From: Gammaproteobacteria bacterium
Lineage (GTDB): Bacteria; Pseudomonadota; Gammaproteobacteria; SZUA-229
NCBI GenBank assembly: GCA_016191795.1
Contig: JACPVK010000004.1
Location: 1 to 14,417 of the forward strand
Direction: 5' to 3'
Length of the DNA: 14,417 nt
Both the position numbers and the translations under genes were made by a program. A model generated the notes under the pieces. The model made no database searches and was not told the origin of the DNA. It worked only from the letters and a program-made list of their open reading frames with translations. Shown here piece by piece: positions 1-7,267 of this stretch. Positions within the stretch are counted from its first letter, which is position 1, and every line of letters starts with the position of its first letter.

Positions 1-40
1 GGATGGCGTTAAGAAATTTTTTGATGATATGAAATTCTGA
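1..40 (+). CDS. dnaJ: C-terminal end of probable chaperone DnaJ (partial)
   Basis: Reading from base 2, the first bases encode DGVKKFFDDMKF followed by a TGA stop at 38-40. This closely resembles the conserved DnaJ tail (GVK-FFDDL type). DnaJ is the Hsp40 co-chaperone of DnaK. The call is supported by context: dapB lies 0.5 kb downstream, and dnaK-dnaJ-dapB is a common gammaproteobacterial order. Only 12 residues are visible, so the identification rests on the tail motif plus synteny. Confidence 0.7.
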   Translation, partial: DGVKKFFDDMKF

Positions 41-50
41 GGAGTAGAGC

Positions 51-530
51 GTGAACTCACGACGTCGCTGGCTGACCGGATTATTGTCGTATGGTGCAGG
101 CTTGCTGGCGATCAAGTCAGCGTCAGCGGAAACCGAAACTACCCCCTCAACCCGGTTTCCCGGTGATCCGACAGATCACAATGTCGTTTATCAGTGCAAT
201 AAAGCCGATCCGGATTATCACCGTGCCATCTTGTTCTCGGTGGGAGAAATGCTGCGTCAGTACAACGACAACGTCACGATTGTGGTGACAGCGTTTGGTC
301 CCGGTATTCATATTCTGGCTAAAAAACCCCTGCGCCCGGTGGATGATGAAATTCGGCAACGAGTTAAAAGCCTTGCTCAATATGGTGTAAAATTCCACGC
401 CTGTGGAAACACCCTGACATCCCTGGACTGGACGGCCGATGATATGTACCCGTTTGTTCAGGTCATCAAGGTAGGCGCCGCAGATATTATGGCATTGCAG
501 GAACAGGGCTACAGCTACATCAGCTGGTAA
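51..530 (+). CDS. Tat-exported DsrE/DsrF-like family protein
   Basis: This is a 159-residue protein with a GTG start, supported by GGAG at 41-44 placed just after the dnaJ stop. The N-terminus carries a twin-arginine-type signal (SRRRWLTG, residues 3-10), a hydrophobic stretch to about residue 20, and a likely ASA cleavage site at 24-26. The mature part is a small DsrE/DsrF-like (COG1416-type) domain: a VVYQ strand near 45-48, an NVTIVVTAFGPG segment at 74-85, GVKFHACGNT at 112-121 with Cys118, and a closing G-A-A-D-I-MALQEQGY helix. DsrE relatives handle sulfur or act in small-molecule complexes, but the exported single-domain versions have no firmly assigned role. A second Cys (49) lies near the mature N-terminus. 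It lies between dnaJ and dapB on the same strand and could be co-transcribed. Family assignment is fairly secure; function is unknown. Confidence 0.8.
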   Translation: MNSRRRWLTGLLSYGAGLLAIKSASAETETTPSTRFPGDPTDHNVVYQCNKADPDYHRAILFSVGEMLRQYNDNVTIVVTAFGPGIHILAKKPLRPVDDEIRQRVKSLAQYGVKFHACGNTLTSLDWTADDMYPFVQVIKVGAADIMALQEQGYSYISW

Positions 531-583
531 CCAGATGACTTGCACCGCGTGTTCATAATCCAATAAATAATAAGGTAACCAAC

Positions 584-1387
584 ATGTTGAATATCGCTAT
601 TGCAGGTGCCGGTGGCCGCATGGGTCGCACACTCATTGATGCCTGCAATCAAACCTCAAATTGTCGTGTATCGGCCGCACTCGAACGGCTTGATACTTCC
701 CTGATTGGTGTGGATGCCGGTGAACTGGCCGGCGTTGGCACACTGAATATCAATATTGTTGGCGACATTAATAAAATCGAAAACAACTTTGATGTACTGA
801 TTGATTTCACCTCGGTTGATTCCACACTTGATCACATTGAATTTTGCAAGGAACACAACAAAAAGCTGGTTATTGGTACCACCGGTTTTTCGGCGGATGA
901 AAAACTGATTATTGAACACGCGGCGCGCGATATCGCCATTGTGTTTGCGCCCAATATGAGTGTGGGTGTGAATTTATGTTTTAAATTATTACAAATGGCG
1001 GCGTCTGTTCTGGGTGACGATGTGGATGTGGAAATCATCGAAGCCCACCATCGCCATAAAGTGGATGCACCGTCCGGTACGGCATTACGCATGGGCGAAG
1101 TGGTGGCGGCCGCATTGGGTCGCGATCTGGAAAAATGTGCGGTGTACGGTCGTCAGGGTATTACCGGTGAACGCGATCGCAAAACCATTGGCTTTGAAAC
1201 CATACGCGCCGGCGATATTGTTGGCGATCACACGGTGATGTTTGCCAGTGCTGGCGAACGTGTGGAAATCACGCACAAGGCGTCCAGCCGCATGACCTTC
1301 GCCAAAGGCGCCGTGCGTGCCGCGCAGTGGTTACAAAATAAGGACAAGGGATTATTTGATATGCAGGATGTGTTGGGATTGAAATGA
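584..1387 (+). CDS. dapB: 4-hydroxy-tetrahydrodipicolinate reductase
   Basis: DapB reduces 4-hydroxy-tetrahydrodipicolinate to tetrahydrodipicolinate with NAD(P)H, in the cytosolic lysine/diaminopimelate pathway. The 267-residue length matches the family. It has the N-terminal dinucleotide-binding motif GAGGRMGR (8-15), GTTGF (98-102), APNMSVGVN (122-130) and the signature EAHHRHKVDAPSGTA (153-167), with the catalytic His pair 155-156, Lys159 and the substrate-binding Gly-Thr 165-166. The ATG at 584 follows an AAGG-type ribosome site at about 572-575. There is no internal damage. Its place close after a dnaJ end fits the gammaproteobacterial dnaK-dnaJ-dapB order; normally carA follows, but here fabD does. 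Confidence 0.97.
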   Translation: MLNIAIAGAGGRMGRTLIDACNQTSNCRVSAALERLDTSLIGVDAGELAGVGTLNINIVGDINKIENNFDVLIDFTSVDSTLDHIEFCKEHNKKLVIGTTGFSADEKLIIEHAARDIAIVFAPNMSVGVNLCFKLLQMAASVLGDDVDVEIIEAHHRHKVDAPSGTALRMGEVVAAALGRDLEKCAVYGRQGITGERDRKTIGFETIRAGDIVGDHTVMFASAGERVEITHKASSRMTFAKGAVRAAQWLQNKDKGLFDMQDVLGLK

Positions 1388-1395
1388 AATTCTCG

Positions 1396-1460
1396 ACACA
1401 GAGGCACAGAGGCGCAGAGCTTTTTAAAGTAATAAATCTCTGTGTCTCTGTTTCTTTGCG
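1396..1460. repeat. Extragenic imperfect inverted repeat (cacagaggcacagag type)
   Basis: The dapB-fabD gap holds CAGAGGCACAGAG (1399-1411), which is complementary to CTCTGTGTCTCTG (1438-1450) with one mismatch and a 26-nt loop. The left arm also contains short direct repeats of CACAGAGG. Repeats with this cagagNcacagag core are common between genes in many proteobacteria. There is no T tract directly after the right arm, so it is more likely a dispersed repeat than an intrinsic terminator, though the hairpin could still affect read-through into fabD. Confidence 0.6.
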
Positions 1461-1485
1461 TCATTCTTATCTTTAAAGGCTAATT

Positions 1486-2433
1486 ATGAAATTTGCTTGT
1501 GTATTCCCCGGTCAGGGTTCGCAGTCCATCGGCATGATGGCAGAATTTATTGAACGCTACGACGAAGTTAAAAAACTGTTTACGCGTGCATCCGATGCAC
1601 TGGGTTACGATCTGGCCGGTGTGATTGCCAAAGGCCCGGTTGAAGAACTCAATAAAACCGCCTGCACCCAGCCCGCGATGCTGGTGGCCGGTGTGGCGGC
1701 GTGGAAAGCATTACGTATTAACACCCAGCAAAAACCGGTGTTGCTGGCGGGCCACAGTTTAGGCGAGTACACCGCACTGGTATGCGCCGGTGCATTACAG
1801 TTTGAAGATGCCGTGAAACTGGTGGCAGAGCGTGGTCGCTTGATGCAAAGCGCCGTCCCGGAAGGTGTCGGTGCCATGGCAGCCATACTCGGGCTGGATG
1901 ATGATCAGGTCAAAGCGGTGTGTGCACAGGCAACCGATGCCAGTTCGATTGCCCAGGCTGTTAACTTTAATTCGCCCGGTCAGGTAGTGATTGCCGGTCA
2001 TGCGGCTGCTGTCGAAAAAGCCATGGAGCTGGCCAAAGGGGCAGGCGCCAAGCGCGCGCTGAAATTACCGGTGAGTGTACCGTCTCACAGTTCATTAATG
2101 ATGGATGCGGCCAGACAACTGGGCGAGCGTTTAAAGTCTATTGAAATTCGTACGCCGGAAATTCCCGTGCTGCAAAACTATGATGCACGCGCGCACAGCG
2201 CCCCGGCAGAAATTGCCGAGTGTTTACAAAAGCAGCTTTATAATCCGGTGCTGTGGGTTGATACCGTTAACAATTTATTTGCTGGCACTGGCTTGAATGC
2301 AACAGTAGAATGCGGCCCCGGTAAAGTACTGGCCGGTTTGAATAAACGCATATACAAGGATGCCGAGCACTACGCCGTTGATACCCTGGATAATCTCAAT
2401 AAATTTACCTCGGCCCTGGAGACAGCAAAATGA
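1486..2433 (+). CDS. fabD: Malonyl-CoA:ACP transacylase
   Basis: FabD moves malonyl groups from CoA to acyl carrier protein, supplying the extender unit for type II fatty acid synthesis. The protein has 315 residues, close to the usual 309. FPGQGSQ (7-13) forms the oxyanion region. The nucleophile elbow GHSLGEY (89-95) carries Ser91, Arg116 in the ERG segment binds the malonyl carboxylate, and His201 in VPSHSSLM completes the dyad. The ATG at 1486 has AAAGG at 1475-1479. The stop overlaps the fabG start by four bases (ATGA), so the two are coupled. fabH and plsX, which usually precede fabD, are absent; dapB is the upstream neighbour. Confidence 0.97.
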   Translation: MKFACVFPGQGSQSIGMMAEFIERYDEVKKLFTRASDALGYDLAGVIAKGPVEELNKTACTQPAMLVAGVAAWKALRINTQQKPVLLAGHSLGEYTALVCAGALQFEDAVKLVAERGRLMQSAVPEGVGAMAAILGLDDDQVKAVCAQATDASSIAQAVNFNSPGQVVIAGHAAAVEKAMELAKGAGAKRALKLPVSVPSHSSLMMDAARQLGERLKSIEIRTPEIPVLQNYDARAHSAPAEIAECLQKQLYNPVLWVDTVNNLFAGTGLNATVECGPGKVLAGLNKRIYKDAEHYAVDTLDNLNKFTSALETAK

Positions 2434-3167
2434 ATTTACAAGGTGAAATTGCACTGGTTACCGGAGCCAGCCGTGGCATAGGCCGTGCTATTGCGGAAGA
2501 ACTGGCAGCTCAGGGTGCAACCGTGATTGGTACCGCTACCAGTGATAGCGGTGCCGCAGCTATTAGTGATTATCTGGCGGCCAGTGGTGGCAGGGGCATG
2601 ATGCTTAACGTCACCGATGCAGAATCGGTCAAAACCGTTATTAAAGCCATCGAAACGGAAGTCGGGGCTATCTCCATACTGGTCAACAATGCCGGTATTA
2701 CCCGCGATAACCTGTTGATGATGATGAAGGATGATCAGTGGGACGACATTATCCAGACCAATTTGACATCTGTATTCCGTCTCAGCAAAGCTGTGATTCG
2801 CAGCATGATGAAAGCGCGAAAAGGGCGTATCATTAACATCGCTTCGGTGGTGGGTCTGACGGGTAATCCTGGTCAGACGAATTATGCCGCTGCCAAGGCC
2901 GGCATTATGGGATTCAGCAAATCCCTGGCTCGCGAAATCGGCTCACGCAGTATTACAGTGAATACCGTGGCGCCGGGTTTTATTGATACGGACATGACGC
3001 GCGCCTTGCCGGAAGAGCAACGTGAAGCATTAATTAAACAGATTCCACTGGGAAGATTGGGGCAGGCTGCTGATATTGCGCATGCCGTGGCTTTTCTGGC
3101 ATCACCCCAGGCGGCGTACATCACAGGCGAAACCATCAATGTTAATGGCGGAATGTACATGCCGTAA
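2430..3167 (+). CDS. fabG: 3-oxoacyl-[ACP] reductase
   Basis: FabG is the NADPH-dependent reductase of beta-ketoacyl-ACP in the elongation cycle. The 245-residue short-chain dehydrogenase has TGASRGIG (11-18) for cofactor binding, NNAG (86-89), and the full catalytic tetrad Asn111, Ser139, Tyr152, Lys156 (YAAAK). The ending GETINVNGGMYM is the typical FabG tail. The start ATG overlaps the fabD stop, and GGAG at 2418-2421 inside fabD serves as its ribosome site. A 152-base gap follows before acpP, which appears to have its own promoter. Confidence 0.97.
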   Translation: MNLQGEIALVTGASRGIGRAIAEELAAQGATVIGTATSDSGAAAISDYLAASGGRGMMLNVTDAESVKTVIKAIETEVGAISILVNNAGITRDNLLMMMKDDQWDDIIQTNLTSVFRLSKAVIRSMMKARKGRIINIASVVGLTGNPGQTNYAAAKAGIMGFSKSLAREIGSRSITVNTVAPGFIDTDMTRALPEEQREALIKQIPLGRLGQAADIAHAVAFLASPQAAYITGETINVNGGMYMP

Positions 3168-3248
3168 AGTGATGTACTTTGTAAAGTAAGTTACGTAGTG
3201 TTATGAAATATAAGTGAATTTTACCATTTAAACTGGTCGAAAAATTTA

Positions 3249-3278
3249 CTGGCACGCTGTGACGGAATTCACTAGAAT
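3249..3278 (+). promoter_or_regulatory. Probable sigma70-type promoter of acpP
   Basis: A -10-like TAGAAT (3273-3278, 5 of 6 consensus positions) lies 18 bases after a -35-like CTGGCA (3249-3254, 4 of 6). It sits 41 bases before the acpP ATG, in the longest gap between fab genes. An acpP-specific promoter is expected because ACP is needed in large amounts. Assigned by eye from consensus only. Confidence 0.5.
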
Positions 3279-3319
3279 ACCGCGCATCTCAAATCATCGA
3301 TAAACGAGAGGAAAACCTA

Positions 3320-3559
3320 ATGAGCAGTGTTGAAGAACGCGTGCGCAAGATTGTTATTGAACAACTGGGCGTCAAAGAAGAAGAAGTGACCAACAATGCG
3401 TCATTTGTTGATGACCTGGGTGCTGATTCACTGGATACCGTTGAACTGGTTATGGCACTGGAAGAAGAATTCGAGTGCGAAATCCCGGACGAAGAAGCTG
3501 AAAAAATTACGACTGTTCAGCAGGCACTGGATTACGTTAAGGCACATACTGCCGCTTAA
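3320..3559 (+). CDS. acpP: Acyl carrier protein
   Basis: This 79-residue, strongly acidic ACP carries growing acyl chains on a 4'-phosphopantetheine arm. The attachment serine is Ser37 in the universal DDLGADSLDTVELVMALE motif (31-48). Helix II after it, and the acidic EEEFECEIPDEEAEKI stretch, are the docking surface for FabD, FabG and FabF, all encoded here. The ATG at 3320 has GAGAGG at 3306-3311. It is flanked by its own likely promoter and an intrinsic terminator, so it can be expressed at a different level from its neighbours. Confidence 0.98.
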   Translation: MSSVEERVRKIVIEQLGVKEEEVTNNASFVDDLGADSLDTVELVMALEEEFECEIPDEEAEKITTVQQALDYVKAHTAA

Positions 3560-3573
3560 TCTGATCACAATGC

Positions 3574-3603
3574 AAAAGGGTGGGCGCAAGCCCGCCCTTT
3601 TTT
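3574..3603 (+). terminator. Intrinsic terminator after acpP
   Basis: AAAAGGGTGGGC (3574-3585) pairs with GCCCGCCCTTTT (3590-3601) to give a 12-bp stem containing one T.G wobble, closed by a GCAA tetraloop (GNRA class). The descending arm runs into six Ts (3598-3603). It lies 15 bases after the acpP stop and 46 bases before the fabF start, so it probably attenuates rather than ends transcription of the cluster. Confidence 0.9.
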
Positions 3604-3637
3604 CATTTGTGGCAGGTTATTTTTTGGGCATATTTCT

Positions 3638-3651
3638 GGAGAATATTCTTG
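3638..3651 (+). promoter_or_regulatory. Ribosome binding site and TTG start that set the fabF N-terminus
   Basis: GGAG at 3638-3641 is followed by a 7-base spacer and TTG at 3649. Translation from this TTG gives MAKRRVVVTG, matching the usual FabF N-terminus. The further-upstream GTG at 3580 would place 23 unrelated residues in front and lies inside the acpP terminator stem. Confidence 0.85.
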
Positions 3652-4887
3652 GCTAAACGTCGTGTTGTAGTTACTGGCTTAGGCATAGTTTCCCCGGTGG
3701 GTTTGAATCTCAAGCAAACCTGGGATGCCATACTCGCAGGTAAAAGCGGTGCCGCGCCCATTACCGAATTCGATACCAAAGATTACAGTGTCAACTTTGC
3801 CTGTATGGTAAAAGGCTTCGACCCTGCCGAATATATTCCGCATAAAGATATCAAGAAAATGGATACCTTTATCCATTACGGTATTGCCGCGGCCACGCAG
3901 GCAATCAAAGATTCAGGACTGGAAGTGACAGAGCAAAATGCCGAACGTATCGGTGTGGCCGTCAGTTCCGGTATAGGCGGTCTGCCTATGATTGAAGACA
4001 ATAAAGAAGCACTCGACAAAGGCGGCCCGCGTAAAATTACGCCGTTTTTTGTTCCCGGTTCCATTATCAATATGATTTCCGGCAATTTGTCGATCATGTA
4101 CGGTATGAAGGGCCCGAACATCGCCATCGTCACCGCCTGCACCACCGGTACCCACAACATTGGAGAAGCCGCACGTATCATCGCCTATGGCGATGCCGAT
4201 GTGATGATTGCGGGCGGTGCCGAAAAAGCCTCTTCACCACTGGGTATAGGTGGTTTTGCCGCCGCGCGTGCGCTGTCCAAGCGTAACGATAACCCGCAGG
4301 CCGCCAGCCGCCCCTGGGATAAAGACCGTGATGGTTTTGTGCTGGGTGACGGTGCAGGCGTACTGGTACTGGAAGAATACGAACACGCCAAAAAACGTGG
4401 CGCCAATATCTATTGCGAGCTGGCGGGTTTTGGTATGAGCGGTGATGCTTATCACATGACCATGCCATCCGAAGGCGGCGAAGGGGCTGCGCGTTGCATG
4501 CGTAACGCGATGCGTGACGCCGGTGTGAATCCGCAGGACGTACAGTTTATTAATGCGCACGGTACTTCAACACCGGCCGGTGACGTGGCTGAAACCATGG
4601 CCGCGAAAGCCGCTTTCGGTGATCATGCCTATAAACTGGCCATGACATCCACCAAATCCATGACTGGCCATTTGCTGGGTGCAGCCGGTGGTGTGGAAGC
4701 GGTATTTACCGTGATGTCGATGAAAGAGCAGGTAGCAACGCCTACGATCAATCTTGATAACCCGGATCCTGCCTGTGATCTGGATTATGTACCGAATACG
4801 GCGCGCAATATGAAAATTGATGTGGCGATTTCCAACTCGTTTGGTTTTGGCGGCACTAACGGAACTATATTGTTCAAACGCGTTTAA
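3649..4887 (+). CDS. fabF: 3-oxoacyl-[ACP] synthase II
   Basis: FabF condenses malonyl-ACP with acyl-ACP in chain elongation, notably for palmitoleate to cis-vaccenate. From the TTG at 3649 it has 412 residues, as expected. The catalytic Cys164 is in VTACTTGTHNIGEA, His304 in NAHGTSTPAGD and His341 in SMTGHLLGAAG; the C-terminal NSFGFGGTNG glycine loop is present. The start was chosen on the GGAG site and N-terminal match, not on the longest reading frame. It follows the acpP terminator, so its expression depends on read-through or a local promoter that I cannot identify. Confidence 0.96.
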   Translation: MAKRRVVVTGLGIVSPVGLNLKQTWDAILAGKSGAAPITEFDTKDYSVNFACMVKGFDPAEYIPHKDIKKMDTFIHYGIAAATQAIKDSGLEVTEQNAERIGVAVSSGIGGLPMIEDNKEALDKGGPRKITPFFVPGSIINMISGNLSIMYGMKGPNIAIVTACTTGTHNIGEAARIIAYGDADVMIAGGAEKASSPLGIGGFAAARALSKRNDNPQAASRPWDKDRDGFVLGDGAGVLVLEEYEHAKKRGANIYCELAGFGMSGDAYHMTMPSEGGEGAARCMRNAMRDAGVNPQDVQFINAHGTSTPAGDVAETMAAKAAFGDHAYKLAMTSTKSMTGHLLGAAGGVEAVFTVMSMKEQVATPTINLDNPDPACDLDYVPNTARNMKIDVAISNSFGFGGTNGTILFKRV

Positions 4888-4904
4888 ATTTTCTGCGTAT
4901 TTGC

Positions 4905-5020
4905 ATTGTAGGAGCGGGCCATGCCCGCGACATGTTTATTAAAAGAAAACGCAAATGAACGCAAATGAACGCAAATAAAAGCAATGCAGTTTATATAATT
5001 CCATTTGCGTTTATTTGCGT
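4905..5020. repeat. Composite extragenic repeats between fabF and pabB
   Basis: Two units are visible. First, GTAGGAGCGGGCCATGCCCG begins at 4909, with a perfect 6-bp stem GCGGGC (4914-4919) / GCCCGC (4923-4928) and loop CAT; it resembles the REP-type palindromes of pseudomonads and relatives. Second, GCAAATGAAC is repeated head-to-tail (4951-4960, 4961-4970) with a partial third copy at 4971. ACGCAAATGAACGCAAAT (4959-4976) is complementary, with one mismatch, to 5003-5020. A shorter GGAGCGG fragment (around 5055) may be a remnant of the first type. No gene is seen in the 215-base gap. Confidence 0.75.
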
Positions 5021-5102
5021 GATGCACCATGGATGTGCGAATGCCACGAGCGCAGGAGCGGCGCATTGTCGTTTTCTTTTGTTGTCTTGCTAAGGGAGGG
5101 TT

Positions 5103-6437
5103 ATGGAGCACGCATACTTCCTATCCCGAACCCTGGCATCCATCCCTGATCTTCTGGCGTTACACGCCGAGTTTCCTGATCGTTACCCACATTTATTAGC
5201 CAGCAACTCAACTTCTGCGCAATCTGCGCGATTTGATATTCTGTTTGCCTGTCCGCAACAAACACTGATGCATACTGACGCAGAATTTCTGAGCAAGCTG
5301 GATGCTCTGTGGTTACATGAAAAAGTGCCACCGTCGAAAAACGATTTGCCTTTTACCGGTGGCTGGTTTTTGTATCTGGGCTATGAACTGGCAGCGGATA
5401 TAGAACCGGCCGTGCATTTACCGACAGCACAGGATGGCTTGCCAGTGGCGTTTGCTACACGTTTTGTGGCTGCTGTGATTGTTGATCGCATTTCAGGTGT
5501 GGCACACATTGTTTGTGAGCATGAAAGCGAACACTGTGTCGATACGATTCAATCTGATATCGAGCAAGTTACTCATATCGAGGCGAGTCGCAAATATCAG
5601 CAACCCATTCGCATTGCAGAATTAGTCGAAGATGACAGTGTCGGTTATTTACAGCATGTTGAGCGAATCAAACGCTATATACTGGATGGTGATGTATTTC
5701 AGGTTAATTTGTCACGCGCCTGGCGTACCCAATTATTAGCCGATGTTTCCGATGCCGGTTTGTACTGGCATCTGGCGAAAAATAATCCCGGTCCGTTTAA
5801 TGCACTGGTGACACTGGGTGACAGTGCCATTATCAGTTCATCACCGGAACGTCTGGTTGAAGTGCGTGATCAAATAGTTCAAACCAGGCCCATTGCAGGA
5901 ACACGACCAAGATCAAACGATAATACTGTCGATTCCGAATTATCAAACGAATTAATGAAGCATCCCAAAGAACGTGCCGAGCATATTATGCTGATTGATC
6001 TGGAACGAAATGATCTGGGTAGAATCTGCCAGCCGGGAACAGTTGAAGTCAATGAGCTAATGGTGCTGGAATCGTATCAGCATGTGCACCATATCGTTTC
6101 CAATGTACGTGGCCGCATGCGTTCCGGTATTACACCGGGTGATGTGATTAAAGCGGTATTTCCGGGTGGCACCATTACCGGTTGCCCCAAAGTACGTTGC
6201 ATGCAAATACTGGCGGAACTGGAACAAACCGGACGTGGTGCCTATACAGGATCGCTGGGTTATCTTAATCGTGATGGCAGCATGGATTTAAATATATTAA
6301 TTCGCACACTGGTACGCCATGGTAAGCAACTGATGTTTCGTGCCGGTGGTGGTATCGTGGCGGACTCCGATCCGCAACACGAACTGGCAGAAACCCGCGC
6401 CAAGGCGAAGGGGCTGGTGATGGCATTAAAATCATGA
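5103..6437 (+). CDS. pabB: Aminodeoxychorismate synthase component I
   Basis: PabB converts chorismate with ammonia (supplied by PabA) to 4-amino-4-deoxychorismate, the first committed step to p-aminobenzoate and folate. The 444-residue protein has the N-terminal GGWFLYLGYE segment (86-95), SPERL (247-251), LIDLERNDLGR (297-307) and FPGGTITGCPK (353-363), all hallmarks of chorismate-binding enzymes. Residues 263-267 read PIAGT, with Ala265 where E. coli PabB has its active-site lysine (PIKGT). PIAGT is also what anthranilate synthases (TrpE) carry, so the motif alone is ambiguous. The four-base overlap with pabC favours PabB over TrpE. The start has a strong AAGGGAGGG at 5092-5100, very close to the ATG. 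No pabA is present in the window. Confidence 0.92.
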   Translation: MEHAYFLSRTLASIPDLLALHAEFPDRYPHLLASNSTSAQSARFDILFACPQQTLMHTDAEFLSKLDALWLHEKVPPSKNDLPFTGGWFLYLGYELAADIEPAVHLPTAQDGLPVAFATRFVAAVIVDRISGVAHIVCEHESEHCVDTIQSDIEQVTHIEASRKYQQPIRIAELVEDDSVGYLQHVERIKRYILDGDVFQVNLSRAWRTQLLADVSDAGLYWHLAKNNPGPFNALVTLGDSAIISSSPERLVEVRDQIVQTRPIAGTRPRSNDNTVDSELSNELMKHPKERAEHIMLIDLERNDLGRICQPGTVEVNELMVLESYQHVHHIVSNVRGRMRSGITPGDVIKAVFPGGTITGCPKVRCMQILAELEQTGRGAYTGSLGYLNRDGSMDLNILIRTLVRHGKQLMFRAGGGIVADSDPQHELAETRAKAKGLVMALKS

Positions 6438-7267
6438 CGACAACATTAATCAACGGGGAATTGATCTCCCTCATATCGGCGCAGGATCGCGCTGTGCAAT
6501 ACGGTGACGGCCTGTTTGAGACAATTGCCTGGCGACATGGCAAACTGGAATTATGGTCGCAACATATGGCGCGCATGCAGCGCGGTTGTCAGCGTTTGGG
6601 CATGCCAGTCATTGATGAAAAAATATGGCTGGATGACATTAAACAATTACCACTGGCAGATAAGGCAGTCATCAAACTGATACAGAGCCGCGGTGTCGGT
6701 GGCCGAGGTTATCGTTATCAGACTGATATGACACCAACGCGTGCTGTTTCGGTTCATGCCTGGCCTGATTACCCTTCGCACTGGGCAGAGCAGGGCGTTA
6801 TGGTACGACTGTGCCAAACTCCGGTTTCGGTTAATCGTGCCCTGGCCGGTATCAAGCATCTGAATCGCCTGGACAATGTACTGGCGCGAAATGAATGGCA
6901 GGATACCCATATTGCGGAAGGATTGATGAGCAATGATGCAGGTATGGTGATTGAAGGCACCATGAGCAATCTGTTTGCCGTTAAGAATAATGTTTTGCTG
7001 ACCCCTGCATTGCAACAATCAGGTGTGTGTGGTGTGATGCGTGAACGAGTAATAGCTATCGCACAGGCGCAGTCTATGCAGGTAACGGAATGCGATATAA
7101 AACAGAATGAGCTATTTACAATGGATGAATTATTTCTCACCAACAGTCTTATTGGAATCTGGCCAGTTAAACAACTGGAGCAACAAATCTTTCAAGTAGG
7201 GAAGGTAACATGTTTATTAAAACAATCTTTAATAATGGAACTGAATAAATATGGCGCGTCTATTTAA
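6434..7267 (+). CDS. pabC: Aminodeoxychorismate lyase
   Basis: PabC removes pyruvate from 4-amino-4-deoxychorismate to give p-aminobenzoate. It is a fold-type IV PLP enzyme of 277 residues (usual about 270). The start YGDGLFET (23-30), the PLP lysine Lys141 in GIKHLNRLDNV, and EGTMSNLF (174-181) for phosphate binding are all in place. Near the C-terminus, FLTNSLIGIWPV matches the family's usual ending. The ATG overlaps the pabB stop (ATGA at 6434-6437), so the product of one enzyme is the substrate of its translationally coupled partner. The 3' end overlaps mltG by 17 bases. Confidence 0.95.
   Translation: MTTTLINGELISLISAQDRAVQYGDGLFETIAWRHGKLELWSQHMARMQRGCQRLGMPVIDEKIWLDDIKQLPLADKAVIKLIQSRGVGGRGYRYQTDMTPTRAVSVHAWPDYPSHWAEQGVMVRLCQTPVSVNRALAGIKHLNRLDNVLARNEWQDTHIAEGLMSNDAGMVIEGTMSNLFAVKNNVLLTPALQQSGVCGVMRERVIAIAQAQSMQVTECDIKQNELFTMDELFLTNSLIGIWPVKQLEQQIFQVGKVTCLLKQSLIMELNKYGASI

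Noticed and set aside
147..563. A 138-residue - strand frame over the DsrE-like gene
   Set aside because: It is antisense to a gene with clear family motifs and a signal peptide, and has no recognisable features of its own.
3229..3250. FadR-like half site (AACTGGTCGA, 3231-3240) upstream of acpP
   Set aside because: Only one half resembles the operator and the other half does not match. No FadR gene is visible, so it is too weak to call.
3580..3648. Longer fabF starting at GTG 3580
   Set aside because: The GTG lies inside the acpP terminator stem, and the extra 23 residues do not match FabF. TTG 3649 has GGAG correctly spaced and restores the family N-terminus.
5103..6437. Anthranilate synthase component I (TrpE) instead of PabB
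   Set aside because: The PIAGT motif is compatible with TrpE, but the four-base coupling to pabC and the folate-type neighbourhood favour PabB. It is kept as the stated alternative.
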